The notes under the pieces: model-generated
The model's database searches: none
What the model saw: only the letters and a program-made list of their open reading frames with translations
What the model was told of the DNA's origin: nothing
Shown: positions 12,667-24,916 of the stretch, piece after piece
Position numbering within the stretch: the first letter of the stretch is position 1
How the letters are laid out: each line of letters begins with the position of its first letter
Position numbers and translations under genes: made by a program
NCBI GenBank assembly: GCA_019914945.1
Contig: CM034099.1
Span: forward strand, 24,116,501-24,180,500
Reading direction: 5' to 3'
DNA from: Typha latifolia
Taxonomy: Eukaryota; Streptophyta; Magnoliopsida; Poales; Typhaceae
Length of the DNA: 64,000 bases

Positions 12667-14247
12667 ATAGATGGTGGCATTTGGATATCCAGGGATGCAG
12701 CTGAGTTATTGCTTTTGACATGCTTGTGAAGGTGTATGGCCTTTGAAATTTTCTCAGGTACACGCCTGAGTTCTGCATAAAGTTGTAGATAGAAACACAG
12801 GTGTCTGCCGCAAAATTTTCACTTTATTGGTGACCCCAGGTCTTGGTTTTAATGAGGGAATAAATAGTTTGGGTAACCTTGTGTAGTTTATACATGGAAG
12901 ATTAGACTGTTGCCGTGGTGCTCCTTTAAATTCTTTATTAATTGGAGGAAATGAGATGCAGAATCAGTGATCACGTACTGTTGCAGTTGATTTATATATC
13001 TATTCTTGATAATAAGGCAGGCTTGCCTGCTATCTTGGACATGGGGAAGGTGCGTGTTCAGTAATTTATCTGTATGCCCATATCTGGGTATGTTTATTAC
13101 TTTTATTCTTCTGTTTGTAGTCATACGATCTTAGAAGACAATGATAAAAGTAGGAAAAGATTATGAAATATAGTGTATTAGAGGGTGATCCAGTAGTTCT
13201 TACGGTATTTCCCTTGAAATTCTTCCTAGTGTGTTTGTAATAATACTTTTATGTTTTCTTTTTCTTTTTTTCTTCTGAAGGAACTATTGTAATGCTATCT
13301 GTGAATCTTGCTATTGTTGTTCAGCTTAAATGTTAGAACAAACGCTTCTTCTCCCTCTTTCTTATACTGATGCTATATCTTTTTAGCTTATTTTCTCGTT
13401 TACGTTTTCAATATATTTGTACATTTTGGCGTCTCTTTATATAAGAGGTTGGGAGATTAGACTAGGAAGTTGTGTGCGAGTGTGTGGTTGGTTATCTGTT
13501 GACATGTGAGCGTGGTTGCTGTTGGGGACCGTCGGGTTATGTATTTATACAGGTGGTTGTTGCATTGCGTGTCCTTTTTCTCTTGTGAGCTGTGGTACGG
13601 TTGATTCCCCTCTGGGCTCTTCTGGCTTTGCTCATCATCTTTAGCCTTTAGTGCAACGGGCCGGTGGTATTTGTCTAATTAGCCACCACATGCACCAAAC
13701 TTGGTGGGTCTTCTCAAAGACTGTGCTGCATCAATAAGTCACACTGTTAACGAGAAATAATGGCGGTGCGGATCATCTCTCCATGTGGTCTGATCGAAGG
13801 ATTAGTCAGGACTCAGGGGCTCCCTAGCTGAAGTCCACCTGCATACCAACTGAAGGAGAAGATAAAATACTTGGTGTTAACAATTGGGATTGGGCTTCAC
13901 TTTAGTTAATCACGGGTTTCTCGATTTCTTCAGTGCCTGCACGTGGACGTGGTAGTAGTCTAAGACCGGGTCAACCTACTGCATTTGCGGCCACGTGGAT
14001 TTCACTAGCCGTCACGAACGGTGGAGGAGAGATTAGCATGAATTATGTCGGTGCCGGACATTACTCCCTGGCCCCATGCGATTCGAGATATTAAATTATA
14101 CGGAAAGAGCGAGCGAGAGAGCGAACGACAACGTAGCTACTGTAAGAAAAAGCAAACCTCACGACGATAGCGGTCCATGTTCAAGGCTATAATTCAGAAA
14201 ATAAAATAAATGCTTAGATTCCATTCCACAGCCATATTTATATATGT

Positions 14248-14273
14248 AGAGAGAGAGAGAGAGAGAGAGAGAG
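14248..14273. repeat. (GA)n microsatellite
   Basis: Perfect AG/GA run in the intergenic region. Confidence 0.85.
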
Positions 14274-16950
14274 CAGATGATGTGGCCTTTCTTTTTTATT
14301 TTATTTTTAAATCCTCCTGGCTGGTCGGTTGGTTGATGTACAGATTACACGCATGACGCATCCATGCGAAGGGCGCATCTACATGCATGCCCAATAGCAC
14401 CGTCGGTCATGATCATATTTGATGAAAATTGACAAGGTAAGGCATCCATTTCTCTTCATATATATTATACATATGTTCTCACGACAGTCCGACAGCTGCA
14501 TAAGCATGGTGGGTGGGGCAGCATATTTCGTCTGAATTCTGAGTTGACAATATACAGTAGGCCAATATTTCACTTTGATGGTACATATTGGGAAAAACTT
14601 TTACGCCAGATCTAACAAATTCTGTACCACGTTGCTCTCCAATTACCTGCATGCATCAGCAAACATCAAAGCATAGTAAAAGATCAACTCCACGAGACAG
14701 TGCGATAGAGTTTTTTCTTTTTTGACTATTTTAAATCTGCTAACCGACCATTGCATTTAAATAAGTTTCATACTTTTTCTTTTTACCAACGGGCCACAAC
14801 CCCAATATTTCTTATGCACATGGAGTAAAAGAAATCTATCCCCATAAATAAGTTTTAAAATAACTTAGTTGTATACAATGTTTAATGGGCATATCTAGAA
14901 TGGTAAAAAAAAACTCAAATATATGAAATATATGATAATATGATGCCTCGTGGTCAATCATGTGCCTGTCTTTACCTCTTTAGATATCACAGCTCAGCCA
15001 TGGCAGCACCATCCACGTCCATGCGTGACATATAATGAACCGTAATTTATCATTGACAACTTGCAGCTTTGCCAACTACAACGAACATGAATGAATAGTC
15101 AAGTCTGAACATGCAAGTTAGCTGGGTAGGAATTCTAGCAACTGACAATTAGCAAGCAACACGTGCTTTTAAAACGCACATGATTATATAACTAAGATGG
15201 CAAAATCACTTTTTTTTTATAAAAATTTTGCACAGTACTGTTTACAGCCAATCCCGGAGAAAGATCGAAATGAAATACAACATGCTAGTGGAAAAGATAA
15301 TTTCGTCTTACCTACCTAAATTACTAAGCAAATTCAAAAAGTATTTTGTAAGATTTGGGATGCAACAGTGACGGCAGCAGCTGATCATGACATTGACCTG
15401 CACTGAAACACTATATATTATCAAAATGGAAGGTCTAAGGAATGCTTAACAGCCTCATAACTACTATGACAGCGCAGTAGCCCACTCTAGAATAGTGTGC
15501 ACATTCTTTTATGAGTCTGTTCTCTGATCAAGGGATCTAGGCTCTGAGCTGTTATAGTTGTGGATAAATGCCATAACAATAGCATAAGTTCTTGTAGAAC
15601 ACAAATCTTAATTACATTGCATAGTAGATTGCCGGTGCAACATTCAGTAGCCTGACCAATCCTTGTGGAAGTCCTGCATTTGCTGGCAATCTTACCTGCA
15701 TTTACCTTTGGCCCATTCCTATCAACCTGGTTAAAGGGCCTTCTAATCAATCCGTTGAAGTGCTCCTACCTAGTTTCACAAATGTAAAACATCAAAATGT
15801 TATTTATCTGGTTGATAAAGGCCAACCCTCAGAAAAAGAGTACAAATTTGTCATCAAGACCAACCCTCCATTGCTCTTGCCATAGACTTGATAGCTGCGA
15901 AGACACCTTTTAATTCTATCAGGGCTCTGTCCTCTTATTCTGCACTCTGCCTATTAGATTGGGATCTTCTACGAGTTAACGGCACTGCACTGTACATATT
16001 AGAAATACAAATTTCAAAATAATATTCTAGTAATTACAAAATTAAATATTCTTTCACGTGACCCTAATGAAACTATCTGTTTCATGCCTATCCATATTCT
16101 AATTCTAATGAAACCTAAATGAGCAAGACTAAGATATAATGCTATAATACCATATCTGTCGCACACTCGCACCCCTGCTAACACTATTGTAGATGAGTAT
16201 GATCAGTTGCAGCCTCTTTTAGGATAATGCTCAATAGAGCGCAAGGTCTATAATACCCCTGTAGTATTTAATATTTGTATTCGGCAGAAACACGCCCACA
16301 CGGTAAGTATATAATAATTTATTTCTTTTTATATACAACCAACAACGACCATATATATGATTTATAAAAATATAATTATAAATTTAATATTATTAATAAT
16401 TATTTTTTAATACTTACTCTTATTTAATTAATTATTAATTATATGTAAAATAGTTATTATCCTATTATACAATAACAATATGCAAGCTTATCATTTCATT
16501 TTATATAAAGTTGTAGACACTAATAAGATGCTAAAATAATTATATAAAATATAAATATAAATATAAGATTATTATCAATAAAACTATAGGTATTAAACTA
16601 ATAAACAATGGCTAAACCATAGATAAATGTATATGTAAATATTTATAATTATAATTAAATAAATTATTATACTAAAATACTTAGCTAATAATCATATTAG
16701 TGAGTGTATATATATCCTTAAACTAATTAACTATTTTATTTAAATTTAACATAAATAAAATAAATAATTTAAAAGAAAAAGGAGAGAATTTTTTATTATA
16801 ATGCTTGGCCGAGCCCGGCGTCACCGGCAGCAGAGAGAGAGAGGAGAACGAAAAGAGAAGGAAAGGAAGAAGAAGAAGAAGAAGGAAAGGAGGGAGAAAA
16901 GGGGAGGGCAAGAAACTAAGGAGAGAATTAGAGAGGGGGTTTGAGGGAAA

Positions 16951-16985
16951 GAGGTGAGAGGTGAGAGGTGAGACGTGAGAGGTGA
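16951..16985. repeat. 7-bp tandem repeat, unit GAGGTGA
   Basis: Five adjacent 7-bp units with one substitution (GACGTGA in unit 4), inside a purine-rich block that begins near 16800. Confidence 0.85.
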
Positions 16986-17709
16986 GAGGCCGGCCGAGGG
17001 AAAAAAAGAGATCGAGAGAGATTTAGAGAGAGAGAATGAGAGGTGGCGGGTGCGTTGGCGCTGTAGCTGTGACGGCGACGAGCCCACTAAAACTAGATGG
17101 CTCAGCTTGGTTGATCAGGCCGGCGGTTGAGAGTGTGTGACGCCCCTAATGCGCACCACTGCAACATGACACAAGGCCGGCCACGTCTGCTATACAACAT
17201 TCTTTTTCTTTTTAGGCTAAGTTATTACAGTATCTATCTATATTATAACACAATCAAGCGCAAGGCCTAAAGTAATGTTTCAATGGCAGAATCCTTCACA
17301 GTGACGAACCTATTTGACGGATATAGTAAACAAGGAAGCCAAAGAAAGAGAGAAGACAGCATCGTCCAAGATGACAAACCTCGACAACACAGGAAAGGGA
17401 AAGCAGTGGTTGGGCCTTGGGGCCCACGACCCTTTCATTAATTGGTCCGCACGAAAACGGAGGAGGACGTGGTGGAAATAGGCTTGTATATGATGTTAAC
17501 CATACCGAATTATCATCTCGGCCCAAAAGCACCTGCGATCCAGATCTTGCCTGCAGGCCAGCGGCTGAATTGGAGTTGAAGGGATGCATCATGGAGGACG
17601 AACCGAACCGAACTGAGCATATAAAGAAAAAGTAAAAGGGACCTTGCAGTAGATCTCCCAATTTACCAGTAGGAAACACTATAGAGGCTGCATCGTTGTG
17701 GCGTACCCC

Positions 17710-17715
17710 CACGTG
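17710..17715 (+). promoter_or_regulatory. G-box (CACGTG) upstream of the small gene
   Basis: The palindrome CACGTG within CCACGTGTCC lies 245 bases before the start codon at 17960. The context resembles an ABRE/G-box bound by bZIP or bHLH factors. A single hexamer can occur by chance, so function is inference. Confidence 0.3.
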
Positions 17716-17959
17716 TCCGTATCAGTTGGGGAAATTAAGCAGCCCACCTTTCTCTCTGACTGCAACGAACTCCGGAGGTAAAGCGAGGCAGATGAGAGAC
17801 CCAGTTCGGTCCATGACCCGATTTTGGCTCCCAGCTGACAGCCTGGGCTTTCAATCGCGCCTCTTTGCTGTGCTGCTAACCCAGTCATTAAAGATCTTCG
17901 CTACAAGCAATCCAGGAAGCAGCTGCAGCAGTATAGAAACTAAACGATAAGCAAGTTAG

Positions 17960-18972
17960 ATGGACGATCTTATGCTCGGGCAAGAGAAGCGACTCGCTCT
18001 TCCTCCTCCAACAGAGAGCTTAATTGGAAGGCTGGACCAGATAGACCATCGGGTGCCTTGCCAACCACCACCATTATAACTAATGCCTACTCATTTTCTC
18101 ACCTTCCTTTTTATTGTCGTCGACCGCAAAAAGCGTTTCTTAATCTAGTAGTATAAGATTCTTCGTGCCCTTCTCTCGTCACCGAAGTTCTTTCATCCTG
18201 GTTCTTTTTGTTAAAATAGCTGCCGATTTTTATTTTTGGTTTACTGCTTGCATGGCTGCATATGCTAATGTATCTCATGTACTTGGTACTGTGATGCCGC
18301 TGCTTACAGTTAAGACAACTGGAGGAGAAGGAGCATCTCCCAGAGAGCTATTTCATTGCAGATCTGCAGCAGAGGCCCAGTCAACATCACCACCGCAAGT
18401 CTCTGCCGACTGCTTTGCATGAAGTCCAAATTAAGGGCAACCTCATGGACCGCCTCCACTTGCTCGAGGGCCGAATCCGGCAGGTGAGAACACACCAAAT
18501 TAACGTCACTTTCACTTCCCCTTCCCCTTCCATTATCAACAATTCCACCCTTGCTCTTATAACATGGTATTGCAGCTAAGCATTCAATTGGACAAGGATA
18601 GCTGCGTCGCGAGTACATCTGCTGTGAGACCAACCGATGAGAATGCGTGTATTCGTCCAGCCGTAGCGGACAAGCAGCAGCAGATGAACAGTAGTATCTG
18701 CTCCGGCAGAGTTGTAGGAGGACCCTGGAGGGCTGGCGAGATTTTCCATCTTCACGCCCAAAAGACAAAATCAAAGGTAAGTTAGATTGTCGGAGTGCCT
18801 TTCTTTTCTTTTTTGCTACAGAGACATATATCAAATGAAACGTTTCAAGGTGAAGGATTCCAAAAAAGCTATTTGCGCTGCGGAGAAGAGAACAAATACT
18901 GTGTGCCGCAATGAGAAGAGGAGAATGGAACGCACCAGGCTTTTCAGGAGGTGGTTCCCTGTCGGATGCTGA
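17960..18972 (+). CDS. Unrecognised small plant protein, four exons (~196 aa)
   Basis: Exons: 17960-18052, 18310-18483, 18576-18776 and, for the last, most likely 18850-18972. The first three joins are phase 0 with good GT-AG borders and read continuously. The N-terminal half has heptad-like Leu/Ile spacing (LIGRLDQIDHR then LRQLEEKEHL, later LMDRLHLLEGRIRQ), suggesting a short coiled coil. The middle is polar and Cys-containing, and the C-terminus is basic and ends in LFRRWFPVGC. I do not recognise a characterised family. The last splice is uncertain: the acceptor with the best pyrimidine tract (exon from 18822) gives a different, shorter tail with stop at 18912-18914, while a weak acceptor at 18850, or a donor at 18781 with an acceptor at 18824, keeps the basic tail. 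The gene converges on the one at 19787-22990. Confidence 0.6.
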
Positions 18973-19786
18973 ATGATGATGATGATGATCAATATCCTAA
19001 ATTGTACTTTCCCTATGTCATTCCTACCTGCAAAAATCTTACTCAATTTTCATTTTCAACGTCCAAATTCGTTATTTTCATGTCTCTGCTGCTGTTTCCT
19101 TTTCATATGCTTTCCAAAATTTATCTCCATAAATGCATCTCAGGACTTTTTAGAGCCCTGCAGCAAATCATCTTCCATATTGTAAGCTACCAGGTATTAC
19201 CTCCATGGTACAAAAGACGTATAATCACAGGAGACGGACAGCATACTTTTTGTTTCGATGAAATTGATATCATCTAATCTACGAGGAATAGAATAGAGAA
19301 TTGCGTACCATTATAGACTTCAGAGACAGCATATATCAGAATACTGTCTTTTCCTCTTTCTGACAAAAATTAGAAGCAAACCAAAGCACATTAGAAGGTT
19401 GAATCCAGGATATTTTATTCCAATGATGTTATGCTCACATTGTTTGGTGCAACATTAACTGAAGAAAAAAGGAGAAATAAATAAAAGGTCATGTACACAT
19501 AATAAGCAAAAGACCCATGCGAACTGACTATCAAAACAAGAACTTCGGGCTTCCTCCAGCCTTAAAAATGGAATACCAAGATCTGCTCATACGTAATATC
19601 CAATGTTCTGACGGAGGAAGCAAAAGTCAAGAAATGCTGCTGACAATGTAAAAATGTCTTAGGACAAAGATCAGCGGACTTCCAAAACTTCTCAGGACTA
19701 AAAAGTTTCATCTCTGGCAAGAATTTTTATGGCCATGTTTCACCGAAACAGCAGGCAGTCAAGTCTCAGTAAGCTATGCTTAGTGA
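18973..19786. other. Short intergenic region between convergent genes
   Basis: Contains the 3' flanks of the small plus-strand gene and of the minus-strand UVR-motif gene. Nothing else is recognisable. A 5-fold ATG run near 18973 is a trinucleotide repeat of no evident function. Confidence 0.6.
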
Positions 19787-22700
19787 TCAACTTTTGCAAG
19801 GGATATTAAAAGAAGAAACCATTTCAGCCAAATGCTGTCCCGCAACATTGGTGATAAATGCTATGGAAACAACAGGCTGCAAGGTACTCCCATCATCCTC
19901 TGGTTGTAATTCATAGGATTCTTGAAGCTCCCTTGCTTTGCATTCTGCAGCTTCAGCCTCTTTAAGTAATACGCCACATTCTTCAAGGTCACCCATTCCA
20001 AGAGCAGCTGTTCTCTCAGCTCTAGCAGCAGCAGAAACTAATTGGAGCCTCTTATAACTTGCCATAGCTGCCTCCTTTTCTTTGAGCAAAATTAGTCCTT
20101 CACTTTCCTGTACCTTGTCAGCAGTTCCATTAATCTCCTCCTCTAATTTCTGTAGGTCTAAAGCAGATTTCTCCAATATATTTTGTAGATCTTCCTTCTC
20201 AACATTGAGTGCCTTTGCCTCAGCAGCTATCCGGCCAGCCTCCTTGAAATTCCTTGCGGCAGCAGCAACTTTCTTTTCAGCCTCCAGCTCAGGGCCCCTT
20301 TTGTCAATGAAGCTTACTCTCTGCTTGAGTGAAGCAATTTCTTGCTGCATGCTTGCCCTTGTAGAAGATAATTCCTGTAAGAAACCAAAAGTTAGTCAAC
20401 TGGAATTGCTAATGTGTCGGTAAAAGAAGAAAACATATATACACAATTGTTTCTTCCTTCAAGCATTTTTATGTTTCACATGCAACTACTGAATTCGATT
20501 AGTTATCATCAGTGTGCGAGTAACCAAGCCTGCTATTTGTTGACACCAAATAAACTACTTCCTTTAAGTCATAGTTGAACATGTTGGGATGAGCAAGTAA
20601 CCTGCAGGCTTGTTCTTGCAGCAGAGATTTGCTGTCTGAGTATTTGGATGTCTTCCAAAATTTTCTCTTCTGTCTTCACAAACTTCACTCTATCCTGCCT
20701 TGACTTCACAATAGAAGATGCCAAACTTCTCCGCAATTCAACAAAATTCTGACATGATTTTGCTTCATCTGAAGAAACATTTGCAAGTTCCATCAACTTT
20801 GACCTTTTCTGTTCTGCTACAGAAACAAAATCATCGATTTCCTTCCTTTTCATGACCAATGCTGCATTCTCTGATGCCATCTCGGATTGAGCTGCTTGCA
20901 AGTTGTCGCGTTTCATGTCAATACTTGATTGGGTCATATGGAATTCTGCAACCACACCAGAAATTCTTTTTTGAACTTCTTGGATTTGAGAATCATTTTC
21001 AGCGATTTCAGCTTCTTTCAGCCTGACTAATTCTAGCAGCTCACCCAATTCTTTTGCTAGAATATCCCCTTTGCTCTTTAGCATATACTTTTCTCTCCTA
21101 TCATCTTCAACCAAGTGCTCTATAGCCTCTTCCAATCCTGAATGTGCTTCACAAACTAATTGTGATTCAATTTCCATCTCTAGTTTCTTAATTTCCAATA
21201 TTTCCATTGATGTTTGCCATCCTTCCAATTCTTTAGAAAATACTTCTTCTGCATTCTTAATCACTAAATCTGCAAAATCAGCTGCATCCTGAGAAAAATG
21301 GTTAAATTTTTCACTAATCTCATTGCCAGGAACATAGAACTAGAAAAAAGGAAAAAAAAAAAGGTGGGGAGAGGGGGGGAGGGGGGTTGGATGAGTGCCA
21401 TTTCTGGCCTATATATCCTACCAGTTCTCAATGTTCAGCCAAACAAAAATGCAGTCAAATGAACAGGGGCATGAGAGCGCTTTTCTGAGCATTCCTAGGT
21501 AATTGACTTATATCTGTTCGACTCGACAGAGAGCTTACTTCATATTTCTAATCAGCAAGACTTCAATGCTCTTGCCAAGGTTGGAATTCAATGAAAGTTT
21601 TTACTGATCGCTGACAGCTAGTGTACTAGATCTAGTGAACATCTAAAATTTTTAAATACTTGCACTATTGGCTGCATCAACAGAATAGCTTCTCGAAAAG
21701 ATGATACTATCGTTTGCATCTAGGACATCCAAGTATTTTACACTCCAATTATTTTAACAGTCAAAACTTGTTTCCTACTTTATTGAAATCACACCTTCAC
21801 CACTGCATGGTTCTAGGTCATGCCCGGTTGTGCACCTCACTTTACTGCCTCTTTTGTGCTTTTCTTCATATCGAAAATCTTTAAAATATATGGAAGACTT
21901 TGTGTCTTTATGGCGGAAAACTTGATGAATCCAAATTTTTATTTGGGAAAGGAGATGCCAGAGACTAACAGTAGCCTAGTCTTATAATTATATGGAGATC
22001 TTGCAGATGCCTTACCTTTGCAAACTGTTCTAGCAAGGTGACAGCTTCCTCCTCTGCTGCAATCTGCAATTCGAGCACCTCCTGCATCTTTGAATCCACA
22101 GAATCACAGTCCAGGTCAGCTTGTCTCAATACTGCGAGGAGATTGTCCTTATCCTTCTCCACTGCCGCAAGGCTCTCACTTACCCTCTCAGCTTTATCGA
22201 AGTCCTCCGCCTCGCATGCCTTCTCCAACTCCCTCTCCAGCTCCTTGTACCTAGCCGATGCAGAATTGACATCCTCTGCAACCTTCCTCCTCCTCCTTCC
22301 CAGTTCTTTCCTCTCTGCGGTCACAGATGCAGCCCTCTGCCGGATCGATTCGAACTTTTGGGATATGCGAGCTCTAATCAGAGCCAACCTCTCCTCGATG
22401 GGACCACACGAGTCTTGCATCTGAGACGGAACAGCTGCTGAAAGAACTTTCTCTTCTTTTTCTTCTTCTTCCACCTTAATGTCTTCTTGTAGGATTGCAT
22501 CGGATTCGCCGCCCCCGACTTCAGCCTCTTCTTCTGGTTGAGGATCGGATCGTAAATTAGTAAGGTGGGGAGGAGGCGGCGGCGAGTCATGTGCCGGCTG
22601 CGGGCTGGGTTCTGCTGGAGGAAGCAGCTGCGGCGACAATGGAGCAGGAAAGGAGGAGGGGAAATGGGGCTCATCCGGAGGAGCGGCGGCCACGGCTGCA

Positions 22701-22990
22701 TCACGGCCATATCCGATACGGACGGCTCTCTTCTTCTTGCGTGAGAGCTGGCGAGAAGGGGGAGGGGTCGCATCGGAGGCGGGGGGAAGGGGATCGGTGT
22801 AGATCTGGAGGGAGAGATCGGAGAAGAGGTCCTCATCGAGGGGTCGGGAGAGGGACGTCGAAGCAGCGGCGGTAGGAATAGGAGGAGGTGGTGGTGATGG
22901 CGGGGCTTCCTCAGAGGGGCAGAAGAGGACCATACCTTCGAACAAAGACGACCCATCACCACCACCTCCATCCTCCTCCTCCGAAGCCAT
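19787..22990 (-). CDS. Long coiled-coil protein with two UVR-like motifs (749 aa)
   Basis: Exons on the minus strand: 22990-22016, 21288-20602, 20374-19787; all joins are phase 0, giving 749 aa. The N-terminus (about 1-200) is acidic, then Pro/Ser-rich and disordered with an RKKKR-like basic patch. Residues ~205-320 and ~327-740 are predominantly Glu/Lys/Leu/Ala heptad sequence, i.e. coiled coil. Two segments match the UVR motif pattern: FDKAERVSESLAAVEKDKD near 260-285 and FKEAGRIAAEAKALNVEKED near 590-620. In bacteria the UVR motif mediates UvrB-UvrC contact; in plants it also occurs in proteins unrelated to excision repair, so a repair role should not be assumed. Exon 1 is much more GC-rich than exons 2-3, a 5' gradient common in monocot genes. 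No catalytic domain is seen. Confidence 0.9.
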
Positions 22991-23126
22991 CTTCTGATTC
23001 GATCAGATCTGATCTGATGTGCGAAACAACGAGAGGAGGGATCAAACAGAACCCAAATAAATCTTGTCTCGGTCCCCTTAGCCTTGGATCAAAGAACTGG
23101 CTAGTTTTTAACAAACCAGACGTGTG

Positions 23127-23128
<2 letters not shown>

Positions 23129-23173
<45 letters not shown>
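23129..23173. repeat. (GA)n microsatellite just 5' of the UVR-motif gene
   Basis: A 45-bp perfect GA run, which reads as CT on the coding strand of the gene. It lies about 139 bases before the start codon at 22990 and so probably in the 5' leader or core promoter. Confidence 0.9.
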
Positions 23174-23175
<2 letters not shown>

Positions 23176-23820
23176 TCAATTTCTGAGAGCATTTTTTCTT
23201 TTATTGAAGAGAGCAAATAATTCAACCAAATAAATACAACGAGTTAAATGCAATTTACTCCTATTACCTATGTATAAAATTATTTACCTCTCCATATTGT
23301 TATATATTTTTTAATTGGGTCTCCATATTTATACTAAAATAAAATGATTAGAATTTAACTCTCAAATTACCAAAATATTTCTATTATATTCGTTAGATAA
23401 ATTGACCAGGGAAAATGATAATTTAGACTTTTTGGTGATCTCATTACATAAATTGACCGGTTATTTTTGGTCATTCTGAAAATTTGAGCGGGTTCAATTA
23501 ATTTGGACATAAACTTACACTTTATAGTCTTTATATAGAGATTAGTTTGATTAAAAATATTATACAGAAGTAATGTGATTTTATATAAGAAAACATAGCG
23601 GTAAAATATATTCCAAGATTTTATATCTCAACCCATATTATTTTATTTCAATTTTTTTCTTTTAAAAATATTTTATCTACATGTATACCTTTCTAAAATT
23701 AATATTATACTTACCTCTTTTAAAACCATTGTTTTTTATTTTATTTTTATGAATAGTCTTCAAACCTAATTAACGTTTAAATTTATCACTTTGAATACAA
23801 AAGGATAAAATTATTCTTCT

Positions 23821-24275
23821 TTCATTTTTACACATTGCTTTGATATTTATAATTTTTTTTTATATTACTAAAGATTTTAACTTATATTTATTAAAAAGTA
23901 ATTTAAAGAGTATTCAGGTAAAAAATTATTATTATTGAGGATACACATATAAATATAAAATTTTAAAAAGAATGAACACAAATAGGAAAATTTGGACGGG
24001 CATAAATGCAAACAAATCCTTTTTATTTTGTTTTGAAGTTCTGACTTCATTTTTACGCAATGATTTCAATAAATGATATTTATATCTTTTATATTACTAA
24101 AGATTTTAACTTATATTTGTTAAAAAGTAACTCAAGAGTATTCATGTAAAAACTATTAGTTTTAAGGATACATATAAAATTTAAAAGAGTATGAATACAA
24201 ATAGAAAATTTTGGACGGTATAAATGTAAACAAATCCTTTTATTTTGTTTTGAAGCTCTAACTTCTATATTTATT
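23821..24275. repeat. ~227-bp imperfect tandem duplication, AT-rich
   Basis: Unit A (about 23821-24047) and unit B (about 24048-24275) share several stretches, including ATTACTAAAGATTTTAACTT, TAAAAAGTAA, TTTGGACGG and TTATTTTGTTTTGAAG, in the same order. Small indels separate the copies. Confidence 0.75.
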
Positions 24276-24474
24276 TTTCTCAACCATATAATAAGAAGTA
24301 AAATTAAAAAAAAGTCACAATTTTAATCTCACTCTCTGAAGTTTTTATTAAAAAGTAAATTCTCTATAAATTTCCAGTTGCTTTATTTCCCTCTTCCTCT
24401 CGGGCCACCAAAACTCAGATGACGTTCATCTAAGCTTAATACGTGATTTCCGGCGCTTAATAAAACGCGCACAT

Positions 24475-24916
24475 AGGGGTGGCAAATCTTGACCTGACCC
24501 GATAACCCGACACAATAATCCGGCTTTTAATCGAGTTGATCAAGGTTGACAATATTTCCTCTAAAATAGCCAAACATGTTGGAGTCGATGTTGAAGCCAT
24601 CAATACATTACCAGCTGGAAGCAGAAACTTTGCATTTCGATACAATAGAAAGAACTCAAAGCGCAGGCGGTCCTTGGAACATACATCGAACTCCATATTA
24701 GCTAGAACCTTTAGTGCTTCTAGTGCACCAAATAGGGTTAGACAGATCGAGTCGTGTTAACACGACCCGTTTATTAAACGGGTTAGACGGGTCGTGTTCG
24801 TGTCTAATAAATACAACCCGTTTATTAATCGGGTCGTGTTCGTATTAGAGTAAAATTGATCCGACCTGAATCTGACCCGACTTGAACCCGCTTAACTCGA
24901 CCCGATTGCCACCCCT
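24475..24916. mobile_element. hAT-type MITE with 8-bp target duplication
   Basis: Terminal inverted repeats AGGGGTGGCAA (left) and TTGCCACCCCT (right) are exact over 11 bp. Flanking 8-mers GCGCACAT (24467-24474) and ACGCACAT (24917-24924) match at 7 of 8 positions, the target size of hAT elements. Subterminal zones are rich in GACCCG/CGGGTC repeats, including an inverted pair near 24753-24830. The interior (about 24540-24740) is unlike the termini and could be captured DNA. No transposase is encoded, so it is non-autonomous. Confidence 0.85.

Larger units (their letters stand above)
12667..17959. other. Intergenic region after CESA: 3' flank, then AT-rich and repeat-bearing DNA
   Basis: Bases 12667 to ~13570 are the CESA 3' flank, related to that of the upstream copy; an AATAAA lies at 12859-12864. 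From ~13600 to 17900 I see no supported gene. The stretch contains a GA microsatellite (14248-14273), a strongly AT-rich block (about 16020-16780), a purine-rich block (about 16800-17050) with a 7-bp tandem repeat, and a G-box-like site at 17710-17715. A long reading frame on the minus strand at 17296-17712 has no recognisable protein features. Confidence 0.6.

Noticed and set aside
17296..17712. 138-codon open frame on the minus strand upstream of the small gene
   Set aside because: Low-complexity Ser/Phe/Pro composition, no recognisable motif, no neighbouring exons; it overlaps the promoter of a better-supported gene.
22038..22971. Long frames in other phases over exon 1 of the UVR-motif gene
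   Set aside because: Shadows of a GC-rich coding exon; only the 22990-22016 frame splices into downstream exons in phase.
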